Both the position numbers and the translations under genes were made by a program. A stretch of 64,000 nucleotides of DNA from Triops longicaudatus (Eukaryota; Arthropoda; Branchiopoda; Notostraca; Triopsidae), in contig JAGQDJ010000633.1 of assembly GCA_022885665.1 (NCBI GenBank), positions 1,240,001-1,304,000 on the forward strand, written 5' to 3'. Below are positions 1-13,900 of this stretch, in pieces. Within the stretch, counting starts at the first letter, position 1; the number at the start of each line of letters is the position of its first letter. The notes under the pieces are model-generated. The model was given only the letters and a program-made list of their open reading frames with translations, ran no database searches and was not told the origin of the DNA.

Positions 1-294
1 GAGAAAATTGACGTCGTTATCGCGCTAAGTATCCTTTGGGAAGGGTTACACAGTTGACGTTTCTCCATTGTCCGCGGTGACCCTTTTACACCCGAGTCGA
101 GCAAGTGGAACTGCATGTACAGTCATTTTAACAGACCTTTGGTCGCAGGTTCTGACACGAAGGGACGAGTCCAAATCAAAGTGTACCGAGGCCCTTCCAC
201 CAAATCCGGCTATAAGGACGAATTTGCCCCTTTTGGATATTGGGTTCGGGAACCGGAAAATGCTGATGGCCATAAAGGTTATGACCACGAATAG
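1..294 (+). CDS. 3' end of an unidentified gene (last two coding exons)
   Basis: Two exon pieces are visible: 1-28 and 149-294, with stop TAG at 292-294. The intron 29-148 starts GTATCC and ends GGTCGCAG. Exon 1-28 leaves one base, which joins GT of the next exon in frame. The readable tail is about 58 residues and contains the string FAPFGYWVREPENADG. It has the even composition of real coding sequence rather than a random ORF. A canonical AATAAA lies at 537-542, a fitting distance downstream. I do not recognise the family and propose no function. The rest of the gene lies left of the window. Confidence 0.6.
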
Positions 295-536
295 TCTCTC
301 CTAAGATGGAACTGCGAAAGGAGTGATTTTTCTGAGAAACTCCTCGTGCTAGATTTGTCCATCTTGTTTGGACAACCGAAAATGTGATCTATTGTTACTG
401 CGCTACCGAAAATAATAATTATAACTTCTTCTGTAACATTTTTCAGCTATGTAAACTGTACATTGCGAGCAAATTGTGATGTAAATTATGTGCATCGAGT
501 GGATCTTGATTGCTGACTGTGCAAAAGATTTCGTGA

Positions 537-542
537 AATAAA
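537..542 (+). terminator. Poly(A) signal AATAAA for the gene entering from the left
   Basis: A canonical AATAAA lies about 245 bases after the TAG at 292-294, on the same strand. It probably ends the transcript of the partial gene at the window start. Confidence 0.5.
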
Positions 543-559
543 GCATTTATTCCTTTAAC

Positions 560-2097
560 AAATTGAACAACCTCATTTCCAAGAAGTGGGAGCTCAAAAG
601 AGTCTAAACAGGTTTTCAATTCTAAATGTGGAATATTTAGTCTAAAAAAATACTCTCGAGTGTGCTGTAAAAAAAATTATCTTGACGCAGGGAGACTTTC
701 ATGAGATGAAACACTTCTCCACTTAGCCGATTGAGTTTTCGCCGTGAACAATTACGCGCTTTGAGGCCCCGGTATACACAACCAGTCCAATATTTAAAAA
801 AATTAAAAAAAAATAAAAGATAGAAACATCTTTTCCTTCGGGGAGGGTAGGTCTCTTACTGTCAGTAACATCAGAGGTTGAATGAAGAAAATAGAAACTC
901 TGGAAAGACGCACATCCCAATAGTGTCATACAAAGCATTAAATTTTCAGACACGATGTTACGAAAAGTACTTGACCGATTTTGCATCTCTTTAAATCAGT
1001 CCTAGTGCACCAGTTTGCCTGATTTTCATTTTCCCGTATAATAAGAAAGTTGCAAAATTCAACCGTAATTTACAAATTTAGTTAAAACTTTTGAAGAAAA
1101 ACTCAAACAAGTGCACTAGATATATGTAACTCCAACATTACTGTCACAAGAGTTTCTCTGATTTTTAATTATTTTTCGAGCATAATGTCTAAAATTTCTC
1201 ATGTTATTCTTCCATAAGGGGCTTGTGTAAATCGGGGCCGTAAAGTCTGTGCGTAAATTTTCCTTGCGATATTCTCTAAATGGATAAAACTAATCTTGGC
1301 AGCAACTCGCAATAGTTAATTTTGGATTTCTCAGCGATCTGCAGACTTCGTCCGCAATAGAAGATAGTTCGTTGTAACAACTGTTCGTTACAGCGTGGTT
1401 GTATTTAAAAGTCTATCTGTTTCAAGGTCACTTCTGAGCAAATTGATCTTAACGGTAAAAAGGTTTCTGAAGTATGGGACTACCGAGTCTTTATCGTTAA
1501 TATGAGTTATTACGTGTCGTAAGTCTAAAAATGGCAACTGTTTAACATAAGCCCTTATTAGTAACGTACGGCATCCCCTACTTCCGTCTTGGTGTGATAC
1601 CCTACCGTTCTACTACGTCCAATGAAATGCAACAACAGCAGCACAATACGCTGAGGGTTCGGTTTTCAAATTGGCGCCGACACTAGGTCCATCTGTGCAC
1701 AACCGCACCACAGGTTACCTTCTGGCAGCGCATTGTTAAACATGGCGTCGTGAAAGTAGGCGCGTTTTGTGTTGTGCTGGGTCAGGGAAGAAATCTGCAA
1801 GTGTTAGGGTAGCTAAATCGCCAGGAATTGTAGCTTCTTTGGGTGCTTATCTCTAACAGTGATTATAATCTTAAATATGTTGCAGTAATTTTTTGAGTGG
1901 ATAGTCCATTATGTGTTCGCATTCCTTTGCATTACTCAACTGTCAACTCGCGTCGTGTTGTCAATAGTTCCTCATCGTTACCAACATCTCCATGATAACG
2001 TAAATACTTGCAAGTGAAACAAACACATTGCCAAGTAAATTCTTCTCGAAAAATCATTTTTTGTCGAAAACCCAGCGTATTGTTCGCCAAAAATAAA
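560..2097. other. Intergenic and 5' flank of par-3
   Basis: AT-rich DNA with only short scattered ORFs. It holds a 118-bp inverted-repeat element (1002-1119) and presumably the promoter and 5' UTR of par-3. I cannot place a transcription start or a noncoding first exon. Confidence 0.4.
1002..1119. repeat. Short MITE-like inverted repeat (118 bp)
   Basis: The left end CTAGTGCACCAGTTTG (from 1002) matches the reverse complement of the right end, CTAGTGCACTTGTTTG (ending 1119), at 14 of 16 positions. The interior is AT-rich and noncoding. This is the shape of a tiny non-autonomous DNA element. I see no clear target-site duplication, so the superfamily is open. Confidence 0.4.
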
Positions 2098-5000
2098 ATG
2101 AAGGTTACCGTGTGCTTTGGACCTGTTCGAGTTGTTGTGCCTTGTGGAAATGGAGACATATTAGTCCGTGATTTAATCCAGCAAGCTGTTGTCCGGTACC
2201 GAAAAGCAGCTGGCAAGGTAAAAGTCATATTTCATTATTCTTTTTACAAGGTTCAAAGTCACTGGTTACTTAGCCCCATTTTGTGCCAAAAGTTGACTTA
2301 TGCCCCTCGACCAAGAAAGGTGTTGCTTTTAGCAAAGAGCCTTATCTTACACCTTGGAAAGTAAACCAGACCAGAACACAAACAAGACGGTGTTTCAGCA
2401 TGGAAGGAAAATCGATATTGCTGAGATGTACAGTATACAGTACCAGCAAATATTAACCCAAGGAGGGTCCACAGGCTCTTTTAGCTCGCTAAAGACTTCG
2501 GACATGTGTAGATAATGCTTTGCTCGCAAACGTTTCCCACGCATTGAAAAGACCCAGACTTTAAGCTTTCTTTACGGCAAAAACGAATCAGCCTAAGTAA
2601 AAACCCTCTCTCTTTAAAATTTTGACCATTCCAAGTTCAAGAGGTGGCCCAAAACCTTCCAGGGTTAAAAATGATGGAGGCGTGTCACGCTGTCGAGCCT
2701 GTGGGCTTTTTTTCTTTTCTTCTCGTTCTGTACGGTAGGTTCATTGCTATATGTGGTTCATGGCTAAGTCTTGGGTTTTCCCCTGCGTGGAGTACGATAT
2801 GCCAGCTCATGTGTCAAGCGTTTTTCCAGGAAATTTACACCCGCGCATTCTTCTCAAAGACCTCGTTTTTTCCCTTTTACAAAGCGCTCTAGCTCAAGAC
2901 GCCCTTTTCTGGACGCAAATTGCTTCCTTAAAAAATGAGAACCAAGTCGCTTTTCAGCGCTTTTATGGCCGTCTCGCAAGTAATTCGACCCCGGCCTGGG
3001 TAGTTAGCTCATTTCTGCTGTTAGCTTTAATTGTTTTGAAAATGCTTTAGGCCGGCTAGAATGACGCGTTGAACGCTTAAGTGTGCCGTAAACGTTTTCC
3101 TGCAGTGGATGAAACGAAAGCTAGAAACGGCAGAAACCCAACTAACGCAAAAGTGATAAGGATGAGGCGAGAATTTTTGAATCCTGATCCTAGTCAAATG
3201 TCGTTAGCATTAGAAAGGTTTCAACGGTCACGTGCCACCTGCCTTTCAGCTGGCTTGCTTACAGTCCTCCCCAGTCCTGGCTATTGGACTCCCCTTTGAC
3301 CGTATTATATGAATTCAAAAAGCCGCCAGCAGCTGCTGGCGACCGTTAGCGTTTGGAGATCCCGTATCAATACGCTAACTTGCTTACGCAGGGAAGGGGA
3401 CGTTCCGGCAGAGCCTTGTCGATTTCTGCTCGCATTTATAACTAATATCTGGCATGCGTCAAACGGGGCAGGGACGACGCCCGGTCTCAGGTATCTGACG
3501 CCTTTCAAGAATTGGAATCCTTAGCCACCAACTTCCCCCTTGGTTGCGTCAAATCTCGCTCGTTGTCACTTGATATTCCAATATGTCTTAGGTATTAGGT
3601 TTCGAAGACGTTGAGCGTGCTCTTGAAGTAGTTGAGTTAAAACCGCGCTTAGTTTTTTTGTCGTTATTTCTTACCCTTAGTATCCTGAACTCCTAACCGT
3701 ATTTAATTTACTCTTCTGGAAATAAATACGTCACAGCTTAAACAAAGACTTGTAGCTTCCAGCGCTCCAGACTTATTCCATTGCCAGGCTGAAAATTAAG
3801 CTGGAAAATCCTCGTGCTCGGCTGCAAGAGATGAAGGCACCTTGATATCAGTCGTCAGTTATTGCTTGGATGAGCGCAGAGACAGCCTCGTTAATTAGAA
3901 AGTTAGGCTTTTGTTGGAGAGTTGCTCTATTTTGCGCAGTTTTTCTGTCCACGCCGAGTTGGAAGTGTGAGTTACAGTGCATGAGGTAACGGTGCCACAG
4001 GGAGCGTACAGTTTGCAAGGATTATGCCTAGCTGTATGACGACAAGATTCCCTCCACGCAAGAAAAAAGATGAAGGAGATTTTTTTATCTGTGCATTCAT
4101 GCATAGATGAGTTGGATAGATCAACGGAGGATACAAAGAATGGTAAGCGAGATGTCAACGGGTTCGTGCGGGGCTTGACTAGGAAATTATTATCATGGAG
4201 ACCAAGCCGACAGAGAAAAACGAGTTCGGGCATGTTTTTCTTCGTGTGTAGAGAAAACGGTAGTCAGCAAACGGAGATGTATCCACATAAGGGAAAAAGT
4301 TAATCGCAGCAACGTTCCATTTAAGATGGTCCGGCGAAGCAAGTCTTTTTGAAACAGAAATAGGAAGATGGAACATGATAGTGTAAGCTACAACATCTAC
4401 TGAAAGTTATGGGTCCCTTCCGTAGAAGAAACGAAATACGAAGAAGAAAACACGACTTTTGGACTGAGTGCTGATGTGTGTGATTTCGTTGGTATGATTT
4501 TTTATTTATTTTGTAGACTTTCTTAAATATTTCGTTTTGGCTTTCGTAAACTTAACCGTTTCTTAGCTGTTAATTATTAATAAATATTAGTAAAGTATTA
4601 ATCTTAATAAATATTTTAGTCCAGTATTTTCTTTTATAGCGTATTGTTATGAAGTTAAATTTACAATATTTAAAACCAGATAGGTCGGAAAAGTGGGCCG
4701 TTAAAATCGATTGTATGTAATAGCCAGTAATGGAATATTTTTGTATTCTTATTTCTGCGGTATATGTAGATTTGTAACTACCAGTAGTTCGTTATAACTG
4801 GTGTACGTTACCGCGAGATTGTATTCTATAACGAATTTCACGTGTACTAAACAATTTTTCCTCTAATCTAATTACCTCGTTACAGCGAGATTTACTCTAT
4901 TTTTAATTCATTTTGCAGTGTTTTTACTTTGTCTTTCTAGGAAATTTTCGTGTAAGCTGTAAACTGTGTAAGCAATTAAGTTAAAAATAGAAAGCGCGAC

Positions 5001-7848
5001 GTTATTGTCAAGTCCGATTTAGGAGCGGAACAAGCCACTCCATTGCCTTCTTTGTTGGATGCAAACGTCCGAGCCTCTCTATGTGAGGCACACACGCAAA
5101 ACTCGAAAGTCTCGCGCTGGAGAAGCCGAAAGTGACAAAAAGTGGTGGGCGTCTAGCCTTTGCCCGCGGACCTTTGTCTGTCTACCAGTGCAAGTTGTGC
5201 GAGAGAGGGTGCCATAGTTATTTTTTTAGACTTTTAATGCAGGAGTACGAGAGTCTTCCTGTTCTGGTGGGCGACACATGACCCCACTATCTTCTGAGAA
5301 CGACCGCTAAAGAACTCGCTCGAAGCGTAAATATAGACATAATAGATATCTTAAATGTCTTTAGAAACACGCATAAGACAGTTAGTTGTAGGTAAAAAGG
5401 AGCCGAGTATTGATAAAGGCGGCTGTATGGCTGATAAGGACTTGCGTAAGGAACAATAAAATGTTACGGTATAAGCTGTGAGGAGTTTATTGATTGGAGA
5501 GGAAAAAAGCTGGTGTCGCGAAGCTTTGTTTTTCATGAGAAAGTTACTTGAGGAAAGGGTATTTTTTTTATTTTTTTTTACTCGAGACATGTTAACCTTT
5601 TCAGAAGGGGGAATGGATTTTGTGTATAAAGCGTCATGCATGAGTTGAAGGTAATTACTCTTGTTAAGGAAGTTTCGGTAATTAATTTCGTAGGGAGGTG
5701 TACTTCTACACGTTGTTGGGGCAAACCTCTCGTCACATGCACTAACGTAGGCTTGTCACCGGCTTGACTACCCACAGGCAATGTTATGGTGTGCTAACAA
5801 AAGAACAAAAATGTGCTAACGAGGTCCTAACGAATATTTTGGAAGTCTTTGGTTAGGTAACTTTCCGTGCCGCGTGATTTGGGCACTAATCCCCTTCTTA
5901 CAACATTTCGTCAACTTATCGCACGGAAGAAACATGTATTTAAAGCAATGAAGTTCCAACGCCAACAAAAATACCCCACAATTAAAAAGAAAACGTCAGC
6001 GAACGAGTGTTTTCTTCTATCGTGTGTGTAAGTTCACACTAGGTTATTAATCTTTAGAATTTAAATGTATAGTCAGTATTCATACTTTGCATTCAGCTCC
6101 AAATGAGACATAAAACGTTCAAGTTCTCTTGTCCGGTATTTCGTGGTATCCGTACAAACTCGGTGAATCGGTGCTCAGATTTTCAAAGGTGACAGAAGCG
6201 TTCAGACAGAAAATTACTGATTATTTAAGAACGAGATAAATTCAGATTTGATAAGATTATTTATAAAAGATGTGCATATTTGAAGTACATTTTTACAATA
6301 AAAATAACTTGATAAAATTACACATTAGGTTTACTGGACGACATTCACAAGTTTTATGGACACTATCGTTCCACATTTACGCGTTTGCAGCATCAGTAAT
6401 TTATATTGTACTAATACTAGGTATCATTGTTTGACAACCATTTTAACAAATTTTCGGTACAATGCTACACGTTTGTGTGTTACGTGAAACCTATTCACGT
6501 CGTTTTCTACGTATTTGAAAAGTAAATATTAGTTTTATTCTCCCTTGGGTGGATTTGGTGAATTATGAAGATACTGTAAAGCTTTGGCAAAATAGTAGGA
6601 AAATGTCGGACAGTGCTGATTTACAGAGTAAATTTTTGCTGTGTGTCGAGGTTGATTTTGCAGTTTTACGAAAATTACATCCTAAGGACGAACACGAAGT
6701 CGTAGCTTGGCGTTTTGGAGAAGCTGCTCGTTCTCATTAGCAACTTTTGACGACGCAAGATTGTGCAAGTCACGGATATCGTCTTGCGAGCTGTTTATTT
6801 GAGAGCCCCCAAGAGAATTTCTTTTGCGAAAAACGAATTATTTGAACACACAAGTTGCCGTGTAAATCTTTGAACGCAGCAACTGCCCGACTACGGGTGC
6901 CTCCTCATCATTCGCTACTGAAATGAGGGCGGTGAAAAAAGGACCGTCATTTGAACTTCAAAGTGAGGGATGGGGAAAATGTCAAATTTACGCCTTGAAA
7001 ATCTTTCAGAGTTCTGCCAAAGCTAAAAGAAAGTTTTTCTCTTACTAGCATACACTCGTGCATTTCTCTTTCAAAAATATGTTCGAAATGTGAGGAAAGA
7101 TCCCAAAAAGGAGCTTGGTAGTGTACCGGTGTTGCGTGCAGCATAGCTACGATTTGCATGGCGACAGCCATTATCTAATTATTGATTTTGTCATTAAGGG
7201 GGTGGAGGTTATTATTAGTTGGACTTAAAAAGCGTGCAGCATTGCTAGATGAATCTTCGTTGTTTGGGAGAAATGGAAATTTTGTCTCCAGCAGCATTAA
7301 ATAGGAAAGCTTTTCTTTTGTGGTGTCGCTGGAAATGATGGCTAAGAATCTTCCCAAATTAGTAGCACAGATAATCTCTGTGATTGTAGAAGAAAGGAAA
7401 AAAGGAGAAAGAAAAAGTGGTAGAAAGTAGATTGATAACGAATGAGGATACAAAAAAGGGGCGAAGGAAAATTCGTTGTAAGGTATGTGAAAGCATGTCA
7501 ACACAACAGTGTCGTTGGGCATGGCTGCCCATGTTGATTATCTCAATCCGCGGATTGACTTATGCGTCGCGAACGTCGACCTCGCACGTAACGTCAACTT
7601 CACGTTTTATTTTGCTACTCTATGTGTTTCTTTGGGGGGTACATTGTCGCGTTGACTTACGGGTTTCAGGGGGAAGTCGCCAATGTGTTCGCCACAAACG
7701 CGGAAGAAAACGATTCATTTACGATTTTTTGCTTTGTCCATTGTTGCAAAGAAAACAGCGCTCCTACCCGTGTTCGCCTTCACAGTTTAAACAATGTTTT
7801 AGTTATTTCACCAACACAAAGAAAACGTGTTGTGGATTTCATTTTTCC

Positions 7849-7905
<57 letters not shown>

Positions 7906-10900
7906 GGGCAAGGCTTAAGATTGGTCATGGTATTGACTTTGGGTCCCTAACCGTTTAAAAGGGGAAAAAATGGTCCTATCTCCGTATTGTGTAGCCAATA
8001 CGGCTTTTTGAGCAAGTATGGCGGTCACGGTCAATGCCAGAGCGTGAAACGAGCAGTTGTCGCTCAGTGAATTTCAGATTAGCTAACGCAGGCAAAATCG
8101 AACTCGTTTTCATCCTCAGTTTTGTAGCCACAAACTTTTTTCTCCCTTCTATTTCCATTGTGAAATGTAAGTTAAACTCTAGCTTCGTCGCATTATAAAG
8201 TTTACAGAATAGTTCCGCCCCTGCGTTGGTCGCAATATGCAAAGCTTGTACAAATTACTTTTCCCGGACTCTTAAACATATCAAAGGCGATGTAAATAAG
8301 TGAATTTTCAAAACTGAGAATGTATATTAATGCATAATTTCTCTGCCGTGCTAAAATCTTTACAACAGTTGCCACCTTTGGCAATTTTTGTACATTTTTT
8401 TAAATTGTCGAATGTGTCAAATTAGACACAGAATAAATTTTATAATAATTTTGGTATTGAGAAAATCTGACCCGTAATGAAGCATAACGAATAACTTTAA
8501 GGAAAATACCAATGGAAGACAATAAAGCTTATGTGGGAATTCAAGTGATAACTTGTGTATTCCTGCTAGAAAGACCTGCTGCGTTTACTGTTTAGCTTAT
8601 TTCAGGTATTTAAAAAAACGGAAGTTAGTTAAGAAATGGATGAATTTTTTAACTGAACGTTACAGTCGTAGCTGTTTTAAAATTGCCGACGTAAATCCTT
8701 AATAACGTAAGCTTAGTCGAAATGAGCTCGATTTTTGTCAAACGAACCTTTCTGTTAGCGTTTTTATTATATGAAGCACAAATCTTGTTTGCATATGTTT
8801 CAACTCTGAAATTATTTTAGTAAGAGGTTGATATTTCTAGTTACACTTAATTGCTGGTTATTGATATTATGTTTTCCTTTACATGTAAAGTGAAATTTTT
8901 TTTTGTGTGGTGTGTTCAGTTGATCTCATCCCTTTGCACAGGAAATTAGTCCAGCTTGGCCAGTATCTTAAAACTGACCCATGAGTGAAATGTCTTTCTT
9001 TTACTCGTAAAGTGTCCATTTTGTGAATCGTCATTACACATGCTATCAACGAGCCCATTGGCTCACACTTGTTTACGAAAAAACACAAGTTTAGTACACC
9101 TGCTTTTTTTCTCTGTTCTGGATCTGGAGGTTAGCGTGCGTTGCATGTACGGGTTAGTGAAGAAATTGTTCTGGGAGGCCACTCGTTTCATCATTTCTTT
9201 ATGTGATTGCTGCATTTTCAAGAGTGGATTTATAGGCGAGGGCGCGTACGAGGTCTATTTGCGCCAAAAAGAGGACTATTGTCGAAAGCCGTGGGGCGTC
9301 TTACCGTGTTTGTTGCCGACCCAAGCTGTGCTTTATATCGGGATTTATGATCCTCAAGGCCACATCAAAATGTATAGGCAAAAAATGAGCTTCGTGCGGG
9401 GTGACGAGAAAGTGAAGCAAACTTGGGTTGACCTTTTTTCTCCGTCTTGCAACGCACGCTTATTCAGGGTATGCAGAAGTGTGCTCCGACGCCGAGGTAT
9501 CATGGGACTCTACCAGGGAGGCAAAAAGTGCCCTTGTCTGATTAATGCACTGTTCGTTAACCATCACTGCGTATTGTTACAGTTGGAGTAACGGTTGACC
9601 TTCCCCGGGCTGGCGTTGGCGTCACCTCACTTACAACTTTGTGAACGAGTTTTGTCTGTTGCAATTAAAAAGGCTCCTAAGGGGGTACTTCGCGAGTCAC
9701 AACAAAGGACCTAGGTAAGGAAATGGTGGGGAATGATTTATTAAGGTCCAGGAGGTTGGTGAATTGCAACTGGGCTCATCAGAACGTCGTTACGAGCCAG
9801 CGTCATGGGTAAATTGAGATTTATAAGAGTCAAGTGACAGGAGGCAACACGAGCGCAGTAATTAAAAAGGATCCACTGTATCCAGCTAGCAAGGTGAATC
9901 AGAACTGACCTATATGCCAATAGAGAGTTGGATGCGAGATCACGTGGGGGATAATCCCCGAGCTAAAGGTCGCATTTCGGTTCCAGTCTTTTGCACGTGT
10001 TCGGTTTTCCCAGCGACGGTATACCCGCGGTTTAAAGGCGTTCTCTTTCCACAAGCATTCAGTGAAACGGGAGCTTTTCCTGGACTTTTCAAAACTTAGC
10101 CCCCAAGTACCTTGTGGGAATATAGGATCAACCTGTTGTGTTTGGATCTAGTCGTTGTTCATCGGAGCTCATGGGGATTGCCTAGGCATTGCGACCGTCA
10201 AAAGCCAGACTGGACAAGTCCAGTTGTGTGTCTTAGATCAGTTTGAAGTGTCTGATAAAGAATTTTGGGCCATGGCGATATTACCAATGTTGTTGGGATT
10301 GTGTTACGGAATGTTGTGACATGCCGTGGCATCGCAAGTTCTAAAACCGTGTAAAATTTTTGCTGACTCCGGTCTGTGGGAGGAACATGCAATGTAACAT
10401 GCATTCTTGGCTGCCTTGGAAACAATCGTACCGTGTCTCTCTTGAAAACGTCGCATCAGGTGGATTACAAGGCTCTTACCGGTACCAGGTGAATACCGGA
10501 AGTGAAATTCTTCCAGAACGGTTAACCAACCTCCCACTCTTCCATTTGTCTCCTTTCCGTTCATTGGCACCCTTTTTTTCCGAACCAGCTTTTGTTAGCA
10601 ACCCAGAGTGGCGGCCTTCATCACGAAGCTTGTCATTGGGAATGTTTGACAGTGTCATTTGCGAAGCGTCAGGGCAAAAGTTCTGTCAGTCAGGAAAACT
10701 AACGTTGTGGACGTAGCAGCAGTGTCAGTGCAACCAGTGTCAGGAGTCATTGGAAGAATGTAGTGCCATTTTGGTTCTAAAGAGTATACTTGACATGCAG
10801 GTTGAGGTAAATGAGACACGAACCTAGAGGCTTTCGAGAAATAGATTAAAAAAAAACAGGGCAAAACCGGCTTATCCGGGTCTCTGAACAGGGAAATGAT

Positions 10901-13900
10901 TCACAATTGAACTGTAGAGCGTTTACATACTGGTTGAGATCCAAGTAGGTCTGTATTTTTGCACATGTCGAAAGTATGCCAGTGGTAAAGGGCAGAAAAT
11001 GCTGTTGAGCGATGTGGTTTTGTAAAACGGTGATATAAGCTCCCGGGGTTAAAGATTTCACAATTGAAAATTTACGTCAACTTTCCAAATTTACGTAAAT
11101 AACCAATTGTAAAGGATTCTAGGCACCGTGATTACGTTCACAGTCAATTGCCTTTGAAGTAAAGGAACTTTTGGGTGGCTACACAAGCCACGTTTTTAGG
11201 AATATGATTTTCTTTTGGTATGATGAGTAAACGTAGTTTCCTATTTCATTCAGGTTGATGCATGCCAAGGGAGAAAAAAAAAATGAATGTTACATTCTAT
11301 TCGGCTCTTCGATCTGTAGTTGACAAACGTTTTCCGCAGTTGGTTGAACTCAGCAGGTTTCTCTGCTATTGTATCGTTTTTATTTCCATATGGAAATGCA
11401 AAAAGAGGAAAAGCGCCGAATCGATGATTGTAGACTTTGCTACCTTTTTTGTAAAGTTTCAGAAAACTTCCATGTGAGATTCCTGTGCGTTTCTACAGTT
11501 GGGGATTTTCTGCTTTCGAGTGTTGTAATGGTGATTCCGACAAGTCAGTCATTCATTGACGAAGAATGCAAGTCACGGTACAATGATGAACGTGTTGTGG
11601 TCGAGGGGCGGGGTTTCGTCAATTGAGGGTGGCAAATTTATAGAACATCATTCCTTGATCAAGAATTAATTACTTGTAGCGCGCGAGGGGCATTGGAGTC
11701 CACAAGTCATTTATTATGCACATGGCGTCGTCGAGGCTTTCAATGCGTGTATCAAACCGTTGTGCCCCGTTGTTCCTGGCTTTTAATACCGTTCTTATGT
11801 TTGTAGGCACCGGACGCCTGGGTTGGCGTGACCGCACTCCGGTCCTCCGATGGAGCCTTATTGGATTTGGATGACCGTCTCCGTGACGTCGTGGACGACC
11901 GGGAACAATTAGTGGCATGTACCGGCCTTGAAGATCCCTCAGGGTTAACCTTGCCCTTTAACAGAGACAGAATCCACAATCCACGCGGAGATGGGACGTC
12001 AGCCAGCTCAGATGCATCCAGTCCATCGCCGGATTTTTTGCAGGTTAGCTCACGTCACGTGACAGCACTCTCTGAGCACTTTGACCCTTTTTTCCTCTTT
12101 TTCCTTGAATATAGGAATTATTTTTTTTTTTTTTTATCCAGCGCTGGAGTTGACAAGCAACATTTTCCGCTTTTTATCGGAGCCATATGTGGTATATTAA
12201 TGGTTTCGTTTGGTTTCGTTGCAGGGTACAAATCATGCATTCCAGCCTTTTTCTCGCAAAGATATTGAAGTGACCGGCGGGGAAAACATTCCCTCGGCGA
12301 CTTTGCAAGTGCGAAGGGGCTCTGAACCTGTTTTGAACCGGTTGACGCCTGAGCCACATACCGTTGCCCAACACCCCGAGTCACCGAAAGCCAAACGTTG
12401 GTCCGCGGCCGCAATCATTGACGAGGTTCCTGCTGCCGATAAGGACCATAACGAGAATCTCTACGCAATCCGTCCCAGTGATGCCCCGCGTCACGACAAC
12501 TTTAACTACGCTATGGAGGAACGCCATGGCGGATTAAGTGTAGAAGCCAGACGTCAACGCTTCATGCGACACGACAACAACGCCAATGCGAACGACCGCT
12601 ACGCCACACGCTTTTCACGGACCGGCCCTCGGGTCTCTATGCAGATTAACGCTTACCGCTGGGCCGAAGCCGCCGACGCCGCCCTTCGTGGAACGGGTGC
12701 CAGCTCGTCCTACGGAGAAGAGGACGAAGAAGATGAACACGAAAACGACGAGGCAGATCTCAGACACCGAAGAACACAAAGCTTACGACGAGAACCTGTA
12801 GGGGCAACGAGCAATCCTAGTCCCCTTCCGGATGGTGATGCTACTCAAAGGTAAATAATAACCACATAGATGTTTTTCGAATAAAAGTAGTGGTAATAAT
12901 TTGTGTTATAAATCCTTGTTATTTTGTTATAAATTAGTTAAAAACTTTGCTATCAACCAGGTAATAAGAGTTTTCTAGCTCATACTTAATGTAGTTAAAA
13001 TAGGTATTATAAGTTAAAATATACATTATTATATTTTGTTAAATGTCGTTAAATGTGAAGCGCGTTCCGGTTTCAAGTCGTTGATGAAGTTGGAGTTCGT
13101 TTGCATTTTTTTAAATCCATGTATAGTTTTTCGTATCTTTATTTGATTTTTTTTCTAGTTTCTAGTTTAAGTTAATATTTTTTTCTATTTGATTTTATTT
13201 GCTTTATTCAGTTATTTTGCATCAGAAGGAAGGCACTGGCGAGGAATGATTCGCTAAAGGACACAAAGGAGATTTTGGCTTGCGTCTTTGTTAGATGAAC
13301 GACTGTTCGCTAAATTACTGCAGAAAAATGTTCGTTTTTTCTGTGGTGCTTTATTGTACGTAGTCTTAGAATCATGCAGTACAGTTTTTAGAGAAGGCAG
13401 CGGGTTGAGAGAAAGAAATATCGGGTTCAGCTTTATTCCACAGTTAAGAAAGGCGGTCTTTGCTTAGCAAATAAAAAGGCTGTGTAGTCTAGTAACAGAA
13501 TCTAAAAGAGGGGAGGAATACAGGGAGGAGTATCGAGGATTGATTGTGAGTAGTGAAAGGGGACAGGGCTGGCGAGTTCTGTTATCCAAGTAATGCTTCA
13601 TAAAAATGGAGACAACACGTCGGCACTTTTTTTTTTGCTAATTCCGGAGCAAAGAGCTGACGATGCACTAGCATGCGAGAAAGAGAGAAAAAGACGAACG
13701 TAAAAAACTAAACATGAAACCCCGATGCGAGAGGGCTGACGTAGTGCATGGCAGATACACTAGCTTTGATGTTATGTTGTGCGAGTACCCATTCTGCTTC
13801 GTTGATGCTTGCTTAATGCTAATCGAAGGTCGGTATGCACAAAGCTGCTGGAAGAGGAACAAGTACCGGCGGACTAGGATAAAAGCTTTTTCTTCGACAC

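Noticed and set aside
7417..7950. 177-codon ORF ending in a phenylalanine run
   Set aside because: The Phe run is the translated T53 tract, and the rest has no recognisable composition or partners.
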